Position numbers and translations under genes: made by a program. The notes under the pieces were generated by a model. It worked only from the letters and a program-made list of their open reading frames with translations, was not told the DNA's origin and made no database searches. Positions 17,100 through 26,050 of a DNA stretch of 64,000 nt are shown one piece after another; within the stretch, counting starts at the first letter, position 1, and every line of letters begins with the position of its first letter. The DNA comes from Acidocella aquatica (GTDB taxonomy: Bacteria > Pseudomonadota > Alphaproteobacteria > Acetobacterales > Acetobacteraceae), in assembly GCF_030160635.1 (NCBI RefSeq), contig NZ_BSOS01000005.1, positions 1 through 64,000 of the forward strand. The letters are read 5' to 3'.

Positions 17100-17879
17100 A
17101 TGAGCAAAAAACTAAGCGGCCGCGTGGCGGTGATCACCGGCGCCGCCCGCGGGCAGGGCGAGGCAACGGCCCGTCTGTTCGTGGAGCACGGCGCGCGCGT
17201 GGTCATTGCCGATGTGCTGGCGGCCGAAGGCGAGGCCCTGGCCCGCACCCTGGGCGCCGCCGCGATGTTCGTAGCGCTCGATACCTCCGACGAGGACGGC
17301 TGGGCATCCCTTCAGGCCGCGGTCACGGCCAAATGGGGCGCGCCGGATATTCTGGTCAACAATGCCGGCGTTGTGCATGCGGCCTCGATCACCGAGCTGA
17401 CCAAGGCTGACTTTCAGCGCGTGCTGAACATCAACCTGATCGGCTCCTGGCTTGGCATCAAAACCCTGGCACCGGCCATGGTGGCGGCGGGCAAAGGCGC
17501 GATCGTGAACATCTGCTCCACCTCCGCGCTGTGGGGGATGAACGGGCTGGCCGCCTATTCCGCCAGCAAATGGGCGCTGCGCGGCCTCACCAAAACCGCG
17601 GCGATGGAGCTGGGCGCGCGCGGCGTGCGCGTGAACGCGGTCTTTCCCGGCGGCATCAACACCAAGATGGGCAACATCATGGACGCCTCTCCCGAGGAGC
17701 TGAACAAATACTACCAGAACCAGCCGATCCGCCGCATTGGCGAGCCTGCCGAAGTCGCCCGCGCCAGCCTCTATCTGGCCAGTGATGATGCCTCCTACGC
17801 CTGCGGCGCGGAGCTTACGGTCGACGGTGGGATGACACTTGGCGTGTTCAGCGAGTTCCTGCCCGGCGCGCCGGACTGA
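17100..17879 (+). CDS. SDR, 3-alpha/20-beta-hydroxysteroid dehydrogenase-like
   Basis: 259 residues of classical SDR type: GAARGQGEATARLF (cofactor), NNAGVVHA, and YSASKWALRGLTK (catalytic Tyr/Lys). The GAARGQGEA variant and the ending GAELTVDGGMTLG resemble 3-alpha,20-beta-hydroxysteroid dehydrogenases and cyclopentanol dehydrogenases, so an alicyclic alcohol is a plausible substrate. ATG 17100 follows GGAGGAAACC. The next SDR gene starts soon after the stop, forming a two-gene unit. Confidence 0.88.
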   Translation: MSKKLSGRVAVITGAARGQGEATARLFVEHGARVVIADVLAAEGEALARTLGAAAMFVALDTSDEDGWASLQAAVTAKWGAPDILVNNAGVVHAASITELTKADFQRVLNINLIGSWLGIKTLAPAMVAAGKGAIVNICSTSALWGMNGLAAYSASKWALRGLTKTAAMELGARGVRVNAVFPGGINTKMGNIMDASPEELNKYYQNQPIRRIGEPAEVARASLYLASDDASYACGAELTVDGGMTLGVFSEFLPGAPD

Positions 17880-17911
17880 AAATGAACCAGAGCAACAACG
17901 GAGACGCAGGC

Positions 17912-18742
17912 ATGGAACTTCCGAATTTTGAGGGCTTCAGCGTTGACCTGGCCGGCAAGGTCGCCGTTGTGCTCGGCGCCTCGGCTGAAGGCGGCACCGG
18001 CTGGGCCGTGGCCGAGGCGCTGGCGCGCAATGGCGCCAAAGTGTTCGTGGGCGCGCGCAGTTTCGCGCCGCTGCGGGTGCTGGCCGCCCGCATCGGCGGC
18101 GCCGCCCTGGCCTGCGACGCGGGAGACGAAGCGCAGGTTGCCGCGCTGGCCGCCAAAGCTCTGGAACATAACGGCAAAATCGACATCGCCGTGAACGCCG
18201 CCGGGTTGCCGGTGATGGGCATGATCGCCGATCTGCAACAGGCGCAGCTGGACGCGGCGGTGCGGGTCAACCTGTTCGGCAATTTCTATTTCGTGAAGCA
18301 CATGGCTGCGGGTATCGGGCAAAACGGCTCAATCGTGCTGGTCTCCTCCATGAGCGCCACCCACCCCGTGCTGCCCCACGCCGCCTACGCCGCGGCCAAG
18401 GCCGGGACAAACTGCCTGGTGCAATACGCGGCGCTGGAATATGGCGCGAGGAACATCCGCGTGAACGCGATTTTGCCGGGCGCGATCAAATCCGACATGT
18501 CGCGCGAGGCATTCGCCATTCCCGGATTCGAGGAAGCCTACGCCCGCGAGGTGCCATTGGGCCGGATCGGCTACCCGGAAGATTTTGCCAACGCCGTGCT
18601 GTTCCTGGCCGGCCCGTCTTATGTCACGGGGCTTAATCTGCAGGTTAACGGCGGCGCGCAGCTCACCCGCATGCCCTATCCTGACGAACTGCCGGGCGGC
18701 ACCCGTGCCTATGGCTCAGGCAAGGTGCTGGGCGACAGGTGA
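17912..18742 (+). CDS. Short-chain dehydrogenase/reductase (SDR)
   Basis: 276 residues. ATG 17912 is preferred because GGAG (17900-17903) lies 8 nt upstream; ATG 17882 in the same frame has none. The cofactor motif is atypical (GASAEGGTGWAVAEAL), with extra residues between the first glycines. The active site is conserved as YAAAKAGTN, preceded by VLVSSMSAT. The C-terminal FLAGPSYVTGLNLQVNGG is a normal SDR tail. It pairs with the SDR at 17100; together they could act on successive ring or side-chain alcohols. Confidence 0.86.
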   Translation: MELPNFEGFSVDLAGKVAVVLGASAEGGTGWAVAEALARNGAKVFVGARSFAPLRVLAARIGGAALACDAGDEAQVAALAAKALEHNGKIDIAVNAAGLPVMGMIADLQQAQLDAAVRVNLFGNFYFVKHMAAGIGQNGSIVLVSSMSATHPVLPHAAYAAAKAGTNCLVQYAALEYGARNIRVNAILPGAIKSDMSREAFAIPGFEEAYAREVPLGRIGYPEDFANAVLFLAGPSYVTGLNLQVNGGAQLTRMPYPDELPGGTRAYGSGKVLGDR

Positions 18743-19174
18743 AGCTGAGTCTCCGGGGTCGCGGCCGCAGGCCGCCCGCCGGAACTTGGTGAGAGAAGGG
18801 GATAGATGTTGACCAATGCCGGAGAATGGAATAAATAGCTTGCAAGACTACGGTACGCTTATATACCTAATCTTGATGACTCGCGCCGCGCGCGCTAATG
18901 GTCACACAAACGCCAAAGCGCGGGAGGATTACGCGAAAAAGGATATGCATGCGGATGTAGTACGTTGACACACGGTATATAATGCACGATCATTTTCCGG
19001 TGCCGTGTGTGAAGCAAGGACCTGATTTTTTGAACTCGTTTCCAAATGATCAAAATGGAAGAAAGAGCGAAGGGCAGGGGAAGACAAACGACTGTGTGGC
19101 CAAGGGGCTGGCTGGGAACAAAAAAACCGGCACTTGGTCATTGGGTGGCTTCGACAACAAAAAGGGAAGGTAAA
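18743..19174. other. 432-bp intergenic region with leader of the envelope operon
   Basis: No gene seen. GCGGCC/GGCCGC (18761-18775) is a possible terminator for the SDR pair. TACGGTACGCT (18849-18859) and TTATATAC follow. TTGACA (18965-18970) and TATAAT (18978-18983) are only 7 bp apart, so they cannot be one standard promoter. The last ~130 nt are A-rich and could be a long leader. An in-frame ATG at 19046 would encode a basic extension that is probably not translated. Confidence 0.5.
18847..18867 (+). promoter_or_regulatory. GTACGCT site upstream of the envelope operon
   Basis: TACGGTACGCT (18849-18859), identical over 11 bp with the site at 16927-16937, followed by TATATACC so that GGTA...TACC forms a short dyad. 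Candidate operator for the DUF1302-DUF1329-YCF48-MMPL operon. Confidence 0.4.
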
Positions 19175-20857
19175 ATGAACAAGATGTCTGACCGCAACAC
19201 ATTAAGGCAGAGATTGCTTGCCACAATCGGCCGTACCGGGCTTGGGCTCGCGGGTGCCGGCGCATTGCTGATGGCCGCCGCGCCGCATCAGGCAAAGGCG
19301 CTGAACCTCTATGACGGCACCGACTACGGCAACAACATGGAAATCAACCTGACCACGACGGTTTCCTACACCGGCCAATACCGCGTGAGTAACCCCTCGA
19401 AGGTGTTGCTCGGCAGCGACGGCGACAACAACTTCAAACACGGCATGGTCGGAAATCTGTTCGAGGCGGTGCCGGTGCTCGACATCCGCGACGGCAACTA
19501 CGGCGCGCATTTCAGCGCCCAGCTTTACCTCAACACCCCGTATCTCGGCACCAACCAGAATAACCAGCCGGGCTACTCCAACGCCATTTTCGTGCCCAAG
19601 CAGAATGATTTCACCTCCGCCACGCGCAACGTGGATGGCATGAACGCGCAGGTTCTCGATGCGTTCATCTTTGCCCAACACACCTTCGCCGATGATCAGA
19701 CCATTCAGTTCAAGTTCGGCCGCCAGACGCTGTTCTGGGGTCAGAGCCTGTACTTCCCGACCGACGGCATTTCCGGCGGCCAGGCGCCGATCAACGTCAT
19801 CGCCGCGCAGAACACCATCAATCCGCAGGCGCAGCAGGTGTTCATGCCCGTTGGCCAGGCGGTGCTTACCTACCAGCCGCGCCCCGGCACCACCATTCAG
19901 GCCTATTATCAGTTTGAATGGGAGCATGATTTTCTGCAGGGTGAGGGCGCCTATTTCAATTCCACCAACATCCTCGACAAGGGCGGCAGCTTCCTCGCCT
20001 TCGCGCCGCTTTATGGCCTGACGCGCACCAAGGACGGCAACCCCGAACACCAGAACGGCCAGTTCGGCCTCGCCTTCGAGCAGGAAGTCGGCAACTGGGA
20101 TCTGGGGGTCTACGGCGAACGCTTCGACGCCAAGGCGCCCGAGGTCGGCATTGCCCCCTATTCCGCGCCGGCTCTTGTGCCCGGCGGCCATGGTGCGGTT
20201 TCCATCGGCACCTACAACCTCGTCTATCCGCGCGATACCTGGCTTCAGGGCGTGAGCTTCTCCACCAACGTCGGGCCCACCAATGTCGCGGGCGAGTTCT
20301 CGGTGCGTGAAAATCAGCCGCTGGTCGCCAACAATAGCGGCGTTTTCTACATATTGCCGGGCCAGAATACCAACGGCAATCCGGGCTACCCCGTCGGCAA
20401 CACCTGGGACGCGCAGATTTCCGAACTCTACGTCACCCCGGCCATTCCACTTGATCCAGGCGGCGTCACGATCACCGGTGAAGCAATCCTGAACCATCTG
20501 ATCAATGTCACCAAAAACCGCTGGGCGGCTTTCCCCGGTGGAACACAGCTGGCCACCGGCCGTCAGGCCACTGCCGGCGCGTTCGATCTCTCGCTGACGC
20601 CGACCTATAACGACGTTCTGCCGAACCTGCAGATCACCTTCCCGATGGGCATCATCTACAACTTCCTGGGCCGCTCCGCGGTCGATGGCGGGTTGTACCA
20701 CGGCACGGGTTCGTTCAACGCCGGCGTGACCGCCACCTACAAGGTCAACTGGATCGCAACGCTCGCCTATCAGGGTTATCTGGGCAAGCCTGATCCGGTG
20801 AACAACGCGTTGGCTGACCGTGGCTTCGTCGCGCTCAATCTTCAACACACATTCTAA
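19175..20857 (+). CDS. DUF1302 family outer-membrane protein
   Basis: 560 residues from ATG 19175 (GGGAAGG at 19164-19170). Residues 1-44 are a signal peptide (IGRTGLGLAGAGALLMAAAP then HQAKA). The remainder is Gly/Asn/aromatic-rich with alternating strands and ends in NLQHTF, a terminal Phe typical of outer-membrane beta-barrels. It fits the DUF1302 family, which regularly precedes DUF1329, a YCF48-like protein and an MMPL transporter. Likely an outer-membrane channel for a hydrophobic compound or lipid; direction of transport unknown. Confidence 0.85.
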   Translation: MNKMSDRNTLRQRLLATIGRTGLGLAGAGALLMAAAPHQAKALNLYDGTDYGNNMEINLTTTVSYTGQYRVSNPSKVLLGSDGDNNFKHGMVGNLFEAVPVLDIRDGNYGAHFSAQLYLNTPYLGTNQNNQPGYSNAIFVPKQNDFTSATRNVDGMNAQVLDAFIFAQHTFADDQTIQFKFGRQTLFWGQSLYFPTDGISGGQAPINVIAAQNTINPQAQQVFMPVGQAVLTYQPRPGTTIQAYYQFEWEHDFLQGEGAYFNSTNILDKGGSFLAFAPLYGLTRTKDGNPEHQNGQFGLAFEQEVGNWDLGVYGERFDAKAPEVGIAPYSAPALVPGGHGAVSIGTYNLVYPRDTWLQGVSFSTNVGPTNVAGEFSVRENQPLVANNSGVFYILPGQNTNGNPGYPVGNTWDAQISELYVTPAIPLDPGGVTITGEAILNHLINVTKNRWAAFPGGTQLATGRQATAGAFDLSLTPTYNDVLPNLQITFPMGIIYNFLGRSAVDGGLYHGTGSFNAGVTATYKVNWIATLAYQGYLGKPDPVNNALADRGFVALNLQHTF

Positions 20858-20877
20858 GACGCCGGGAGTTCAAGAAA

Positions 20878-22272
20878 ATGAAAAGACGTACTTTTGGTTT
20901 ACTCGCGGGTACCAGCCTGGCGGCGTTGAAGGTTGGCACGGCACCCGCGCGGGCAGCCGCGGCTGATCCTTCGCTGCTGACCACCACGCTCACCCCCACC
21001 GGCGCCGAGCGCGCCGGCAATGCTGATGGCAGCATTCCCGCCTGGACGGGTGGCATGACCACCCTGCCGGCAGGGCTGAACAAAAATGACTACATCCCCG
21101 AACTCTTCCCAGACGAACAGCCGGTCGTGGTGATCGATGCCAGCAACATGGCCGACCATGCCGACCGCCTCTCCGAGGGCGTGAAGGCGATGATGACCAA
21201 ATATGGCTTCAAGATCAAAGTCTACCCAACCCACCGCACCGCCGCCGCGCCGCAATATGTTTACGACAACATCACCAAAAACGTAACCGGGGCGAGCTTC
21301 ACCGCCCAGGACCCGGTGGGCGGGCGTTTCGGCTTCCAGGGCGCCTATGGCGGCGTCCCCTTCCCGATCCCCGACACCACCAACCCGCTCACCGCCGGTG
21401 CGCAGGTCATGTGGAATCACTCGGCTGACTGGCACGGCTTCTGCTTCATGGTCGATTACCAGAGCTGGTCTGTGACCAACGGGCAGAAGTCGATGGCCTA
21501 CGCCGATCACAGCAGCTTCAAATTCCCGTATTACGATCCCAACGGCTCGCTGGCGACCTTCGATGGCCGCCTGGAGATTCAGGACGACCCATACACCGGT
21601 CCGGCAAATCTCATCGGCCAGGCGATCATCGTGTGGCAGTATTCCAACCCTTATAAAAACGCCCAGTCCGCATGGGAGCTGCTCAACGGCCAGGGCCGCG
21701 TCCGCCGCGCGCCGGAAGTCTCCTTCGACACGCCAAGCCCGCAGTCCAACGGTGTCGCCGGGTATGATGAATACTTCGGCTTCAACGGCTCGCTTGAGCG
21801 TTATGACTGGAAGCTCCTCGGCAAAAAGGAGATGTACATCCCCTACAACAACAACGCGCTCTACGCGGGCCCGGCTCCCGCCGCGCATCTGGATCACTTC
21901 CTCGATCCCGATCTGGTCCGCTGGGAACTGCACCGCTGCTGGGTGGTGGAAGCCACCCTGCACCCCGGCGAGCGCAACGTGCTGGCGCGCCGCCGCTACT
22001 ACCATGACGAAGACACCTGGTCCGTCGGCGTGGGCGACATGTGGGACGCCAACAACAACCTCTTCAAGGTGAACCTGCTGTATAACAACTGCCGCCCGGA
22101 TCTGCCCGGCGTGGTGTTCGGCAATAACTCCATCCACAACCTGCAGACCGACGACTATGTGACGGTTGCGGGCCACTGGAACCAGGCGAAGAAGCCGACG
22201 CTGATCTTCGTCGACAACATCCAGGACTCCGTGTTCGACCCGAACAACATGGCAGCCTCGGCGCAGTACTAA
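20878..22272 (+). CDS. DUF1329 family exported protein
   Basis: 464 residues. The N terminus MKRRTFGLLAGTSLAALKVG with APARAAA is an export signal with a twin-arginine-like RRTF. The mature domain starts LTPTGAERAGNADGSIPAWTGG, a recognisable DUF1329 opening, and contains many Trp/Tyr/His residues (YYHDEDTWSVGVGDMWDAN). DUF1329 proteins are periplasmic or outer-membrane-associated with a LolB/LppX-like fold in predictions, suggesting carriage of a lipid-like ligand. It follows the DUF1302 gene by 20 nt. Function inferred from context. Confidence 0.87.
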   Translation: MKRRTFGLLAGTSLAALKVGTAPARAAAADPSLLTTTLTPTGAERAGNADGSIPAWTGGMTTLPAGLNKNDYIPELFPDEQPVVVIDASNMADHADRLSEGVKAMMTKYGFKIKVYPTHRTAAAPQYVYDNITKNVTGASFTAQDPVGGRFGFQGAYGGVPFPIPDTTNPLTAGAQVMWNHSADWHGFCFMVDYQSWSVTNGQKSMAYADHSSFKFPYYDPNGSLATFDGRLEIQDDPYTGPANLIGQAIIVWQYSNPYKNAQSAWELLNGQGRVRRAPEVSFDTPSPQSNGVAGYDEYFGFNGSLERYDWKLLGKKEMYIPYNNNALYAGPAPAAHLDHFLDPDLVRWELHRCWVVEATLHPGERNVLARRRYYHDEDTWSVGVGDMWDANNNLFKVNLLYNNCRPDLPGVVFGNNSIHNLQTDDYVTVAGHWNQAKKPTLIFVDNIQDSVFDPNNMAASAQY

Positions 22273-22444
22273 GGGTTCCCTAAAATGCCTTGCCGCCGGC
22301 CGGAATTTTGGATCGGTGGCGAGGCAGAGTAGACTTCCATCGGTGGTGCAGCTTCAGCAAGGCTTCGTTGAGGATGCACCACCGGCTTTATATAATGAGG
22401 ATGGAAAGCGGCGATGCGTGTTCCGGAGTTGATAGGATATATGC

Positions 22445-23560
22445 ATGGACGGCTCTAAAAGTTTTCTGAATCGCCGGGCCATGTTGGCAACAGCCGCCGC
22501 AGCCGGGCTCATCGCGCTGTTGCCGCTCACCGCGCAGGCCGCCGCCCTCACAGGCGTTGATGCGCTGGATACCCCCTCGATCCTGGTAAAATCACCGGCT
22601 TCAGTGCTGCTGGTCGCCATCACCCGTGCCGGGAACCGTCTGGTTGCCGTGGGCGAGCATGGCGTCATCATCTATTCCGACGATGACGGGGTGAGCTGGA
22701 CCCAGGGCCAGGTGCCGGTCAACGTGACACTCACCTGCGTCGCCTTCGCCACGCCTCAGCTGGGCTGGGCCGCCGGTCATTTCGGCGCCATCCTCGTCAC
22801 GGCCGATGGCGGCAAGACCTGGACGATGCAGCTCAACGGCCTCCAGGCCAATCAACTTACCTTGCAGGCCGCGCAAGACCCCTCGGTGGCATCGAGCACA
22901 TGCCCCTGCGCCCCGCTGGCGGTGGCGCGCGCGGCGCATTTCATGGACGAAGGCCCCGACAAACCATTTCTCTCCATGCTGGTGCTGAGCCCGCAACATG
23001 TCATGGTCTTCGGCGCCTACCGCATGACCATGGTGACGACCGACGGCGGCAAGACCTGGGCGGATTGGAGCCTGCATATCTATGACAAATACAGCCACAA
23101 TATCTATGGCGCCGCGGTGATCGGGGCGGATTATTATTTGTGTGGCGAACAGGGGCTGGTATTCTGCTCCACCGATGCCGGCAACACCTTCCTGCCGCTC
23201 GCGCCGACCACATCGGTCACATTGTTCGGCATTCTGGGCGCGCGGGACGGCTCGCTGGTCGTCTTCGGCGTCGCCGGCGCCTGCCTGCGCTCCACCGACG
23301 GCGGCAAGAGCTGGACCACGATCGCGCTGGCGTCGCAGGATGACATCACCTCCGGGCGCGTGCTGCGTTCGGGCACGGTCGTTCTCATCACCGAGGCGGG
23401 CGCGTTGTTCAAAAGCACAGACAACGGCGCGACCTTCACGGCCGTCCCCGGTGTAACAACGCTGCCCTTCTTCGACATCGAGGAAGCGGCGGGGGATGAA
23501 TTGATCATCGTCGGTGGCGCGGGTGTGACCCGCCTATCCGAAAAAATCTTAAATAGCTGA
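22445..23560 (+). CDS. YCF48/BNR-repeat beta-propeller, exported
   Basis: 371 residues with a signal peptide (RRAMLATAAAAGLIALLPLT, AQAAA). Asp-box type repeats recur through the protein: SDDDGVSWTQG, TADGGKTWTM, TTDGGKTWADW, STDAGNTF, STDGGKSWTT and STDNGATFTAV, giving about six to seven blades. This matches the YCF48/HCF136 photosystem-II-assembly-like fold, used in non-photosynthetic bacteria as a periplasmic partner of DUF1329/MMPL systems. AGGA (22434-22437) sets ATG 22445. It probably scaffolds the transport module. Confidence 0.85.
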   Translation: MDGSKSFLNRRAMLATAAAAGLIALLPLTAQAAALTGVDALDTPSILVKSPASVLLVAITRAGNRLVAVGEHGVIIYSDDDGVSWTQGQVPVNVTLTCVAFATPQLGWAAGHFGAILVTADGGKTWTMQLNGLQANQLTLQAAQDPSVASSTCPCAPLAVARAAHFMDEGPDKPFLSMLVLSPQHVMVFGAYRMTMVTTDGGKTWADWSLHIYDKYSHNIYGAAVIGADYYLCGEQGLVFCSTDAGNTFLPLAPTTSVTLFGILGARDGSLVVFGVAGACLRSTDGGKSWTTIALASQDDITSGRVLRSGTVVLITEAGALFKSTDNGATFTAVPGVTTLPFFDIEEAAGDELIIVGGAGVTRLSEKILNS

Positions 23561-23574
23561 GCGGGAACAGAATC

Positions 23575-25989
23575 TTGGCCTCCAATATCGACGATCACGC
23601 GCCTGCCATCTCGGAGATCGTAGACTTCGACCACGGCTCCGGGTCGCTGGTGGAACGTCTGCTGTTCAACAACCGCCCGGTTATTCTGCTGATGTGCCTG
23701 CTGGCAACGCTGTTTTTTGGCTTCGAGGCGATGCATGTGAAGCTGAACGCCAGCTTCGAGAAGATGATCCCGACGCATCAACCCTTCATCCAGAATTTCT
23801 ATAAACATTACGACGATCTGCAATCTCAGGGGAATGCGATCCGGATCGCCGTTCAGGCGGACCAGGGCACCATCATCAACGCGCACTACCTCGAAATGCT
23901 GAAGGAGATCAACGACAAGATCTACCTGCTCCCCAATGTTGACCGCGCCTATATGACCTCGCTGTGGACACCGGCAACCCGCTGGGTGGCGGTGGTCAGC
24001 GACGGTCTTTCGAGCGGCCCGGTGATAGACGGGCAATATGACGGCAGCCCCGCGCAACTCGCCGTGGTGGCGCAGAATATCGCCAAAACCGGGCGCGTCG
24101 GCGAGCTGGTGAGCAATGACTACACCTCGAGCATGATGTACGTACCGCTGTTGCAATATGACGGGCTGACCGGCGAAAAACTCGACTACGGCAAGCTGGC
24201 GACGGAGCTGAACCAGATCCGCGCGCAATACGCCACCCAGGGCATCACGCTGCACATCATCGGTTTCGCCATGGTGGTCGGCGACATGATCAACAGCATC
24301 GGCAAAATCCTGATATTCTTCGCCGTTTCAGCACTTATCGCCACCGGCATGCTGTTCTGGTTCACCCGCTGCGTGCGCAGCACGCTGCTGGTGGTGGCCG
24401 CCTCCCTTGTCGCGGTCGTGTGGCAAATGGGCTTTCTGCCGCTGCTGGGCTTTGAGCTGACGCCTTATTCAGTGCTCGTGCCGTTCCTGGTTTTTGCCAT
24501 CGGCATGAGTCACGGTGCGCAAAAAATGAACGGCGTGATGCAGGACATCGGCCGCGGCGCGCATCCTCTGGTGGCCGCGCGCTACACCTTCCGCCGCCTC
24601 TTCCTCGCCGGCTTCGCGGCACTCGTTTGCGACGCCTCCAGCTTCGCCGTGCTGCTGACCATCCGCATCGAGGCGATCCGCGAACTCGCCCTGCTCGCCA
24701 GCATCGGTGTCGGCATCCTGATCTTCACCAACCTCATCATGCTGCCGATGACGCTGAGCTACACCGGCGTCAGCAAATCCGCCGCGATCCGCAGCCTGCG
24801 CAATGAGGGCACGGCTACCGAGCGGGTGGATAACTGGCTCTGGAACCTCCTCGATAAATTCACCACCAAACGCTACGCCATCCTCGCCATCGCGCTCGCC
24901 GGCGTGCTCGGCGTGGTCGGGCTTTATGTCGGGCGCAACGTCCAGGTCGGCGATCTCAACAAAGGCGCCCCGGAGCTGCGGCAAAGCTCGCAGTACAACC
25001 AGGACAACGCCTACATCATCAAGCATTACACCACGAGCAGCGATACGCTGGTGGTAATGGTCGATACGCCGCCCGGTGACTGCATCGCCTATTCCACGCT
25101 CTCCACCTTGAGCAATCTCGAATGGCAGCTCGACCAGATGCCGCAGGTGCAATCCACCAGCTCCCTCGGCTCGTTCGCCTCGCAGCTCACCATGCTGATC
25201 ACCGAAAACTCGCCAAAATGGTACGAGCTGGTAAAAAACCAGGCCTTCCTGGGCGACTTCACGGAGCACCTCTCGGCAACCCAGGCCAATTTCGACTGCA
25301 CCTTCGTGCCGCTCTATGTCTCGCTGACCGATCACAAAGCGAAAACCCTGGATGCGGTGATCTCCAAAATCCAGGCATTCATCGCCAATCCACATAACCA
25401 GGGGCCTGACTTCAAAATCTCCCTGGCCGGCGGCAACGCGGGTATCGAGGCGGCAACCAACATCGTCATCGAGCAGGCCAATCACATGATGCTGCTGCTG
25501 GTCTACAGCACCGTCATCCTGTTCTGCTTCATCGTCTTCCGCTCCTGGCGCGCGGTGCTCTGCGCCGTGCTGCCGCTCGTGCTCACCTCCATCCTCGCGC
25601 AGGCGCTCATGGTCTGGCTCGGCATCGGCATCAAGGTCGCAACACTGCCGGTCATGGCGCTGGGTGTTGGCATCGGCGTGGATTACGCACTCTACGTCCT
25701 GGGCATCGTCATCAAACAACTCCGCGACGGCGCCACGCTCTCCCAGGCTTACCACCGCACCCTGTTGTTCACCGGCAAGGTCGTGCTGCTCACCGGCTTC
25801 ACCCTCGCCGCCGGCGTCGTCACCTGGGTCTTCGCCCCCATCAAATTCCAGGCTGACATGGGCCTGCTGCTCTCCTTCATGTTCCTATGGAACATGCTGG
25901 GCGCCATGGTCCTGCTCCCCTCACTCGCCTACTTCCTGCTGCCACCCAGGCTGTTCCCGAAAGGCAATGGCAAACTGGCGGGCCATTGA
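23575..25989 (+). CDS. MMPL-type RND superfamily transporter
   Basis: 804 residues from a TTG start at 23575 (GGGA 9 nt upstream). Two RND halves are visible: a first membrane span near residue 35 (PVILLMCLLATLFFGFEA), a periplasmic loop, then membrane clusters at ~240-400 and ~640-790. The second cluster has LGVGIGVDYALYVLGI, the GxGxDY segment of MMPL proteins; the first has FAIGMSHGAQKMNG, lacking the matching Asp. These export or import lipids and hydrophobic compounds using proton motive force. It ends the DUF1302 operon and is separated from the next convergent gene by a perfect hairpin. Confidence 0.9.
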   Translation: MASNIDDHAPAISEIVDFDHGSGSLVERLLFNNRPVILLMCLLATLFFGFEAMHVKLNASFEKMIPTHQPFIQNFYKHYDDLQSQGNAIRIAVQADQGTIINAHYLEMLKEINDKIYLLPNVDRAYMTSLWTPATRWVAVVSDGLSSGPVIDGQYDGSPAQLAVVAQNIAKTGRVGELVSNDYTSSMMYVPLLQYDGLTGEKLDYGKLATELNQIRAQYATQGITLHIIGFAMVVGDMINSIGKILIFFAVSALIATGMLFWFTRCVRSTLLVVAASLVAVVWQMGFLPLLGFELTPYSVLVPFLVFAIGMSHGAQKMNGVMQDIGRGAHPLVAARYTFRRLFLAGFAALVCDASSFAVLLTIRIEAIRELALLASIGVGILIFTNLIMLPMTLSYTGVSKSAAIRSLRNEGTATERVDNWLWNLLDKFTTKRYAILAIALAGVLGVVGLYVGRNVQVGDLNKGAPELRQSSQYNQDNAYIIKHYTTSSDTLVVMVDTPPGDCIAYSTLSTLSNLEWQLDQMPQVQSTSSLGSFASQLTMLITENSPKWYELVKNQAFLGDFTEHLSATQANFDCTFVPLYVSLTDHKAKTLDAVISKIQAFIANPHNQGPDFKISLAGGNAGIEAATNIVIEQANHMMLLLVYSTVILFCFIVFRSWRAVLCAVLPLVLTSILAQALMVWLGIGIKVATLPVMALGVGIGVDYALYVLGIVIKQLRDGATLSQAYHRTLLFTGKVVLLTGFTLAAGVVTWVFAPIKFQADMGLLLSFMFLWNMLGAMVLLPSLAYFLLPPRLFPKGNGKLAGH

Positions 25990-26050
25990 AAGGGGGGAGG
26001 CAGGCCAGGCCAAGGGGCAGCGCCCCTTGGCCTGGCCTGCCTCCCCCCTT
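25990..26050. terminator. Perfect 29-bp inverted repeat between convergent genes
   Basis: The left arm (25990-26018) is exactly complementary to the right arm (26022-26050) with a 3-nt AGC loop. It starts right after the MMPL stop codon and overlaps by 2 nt the stop of the convergent crotonase gene. Bidirectional terminator likely. The core GGCCAAGGGGC recurs at 14336 and, in part, near 57178. Confidence 0.85.

Noticed and set aside
18965-18983. TTGACA and TATAAT as one promoter
   Set aside because: Only 7 bp apart; standard spacing is 16-18 bp.
19202-20848. 548-codon open frame antisense to the DUF1302 gene
   Set aside because: No ribosome site or homology; the opposite strand encodes a signal-peptide-bearing outer-membrane protein.
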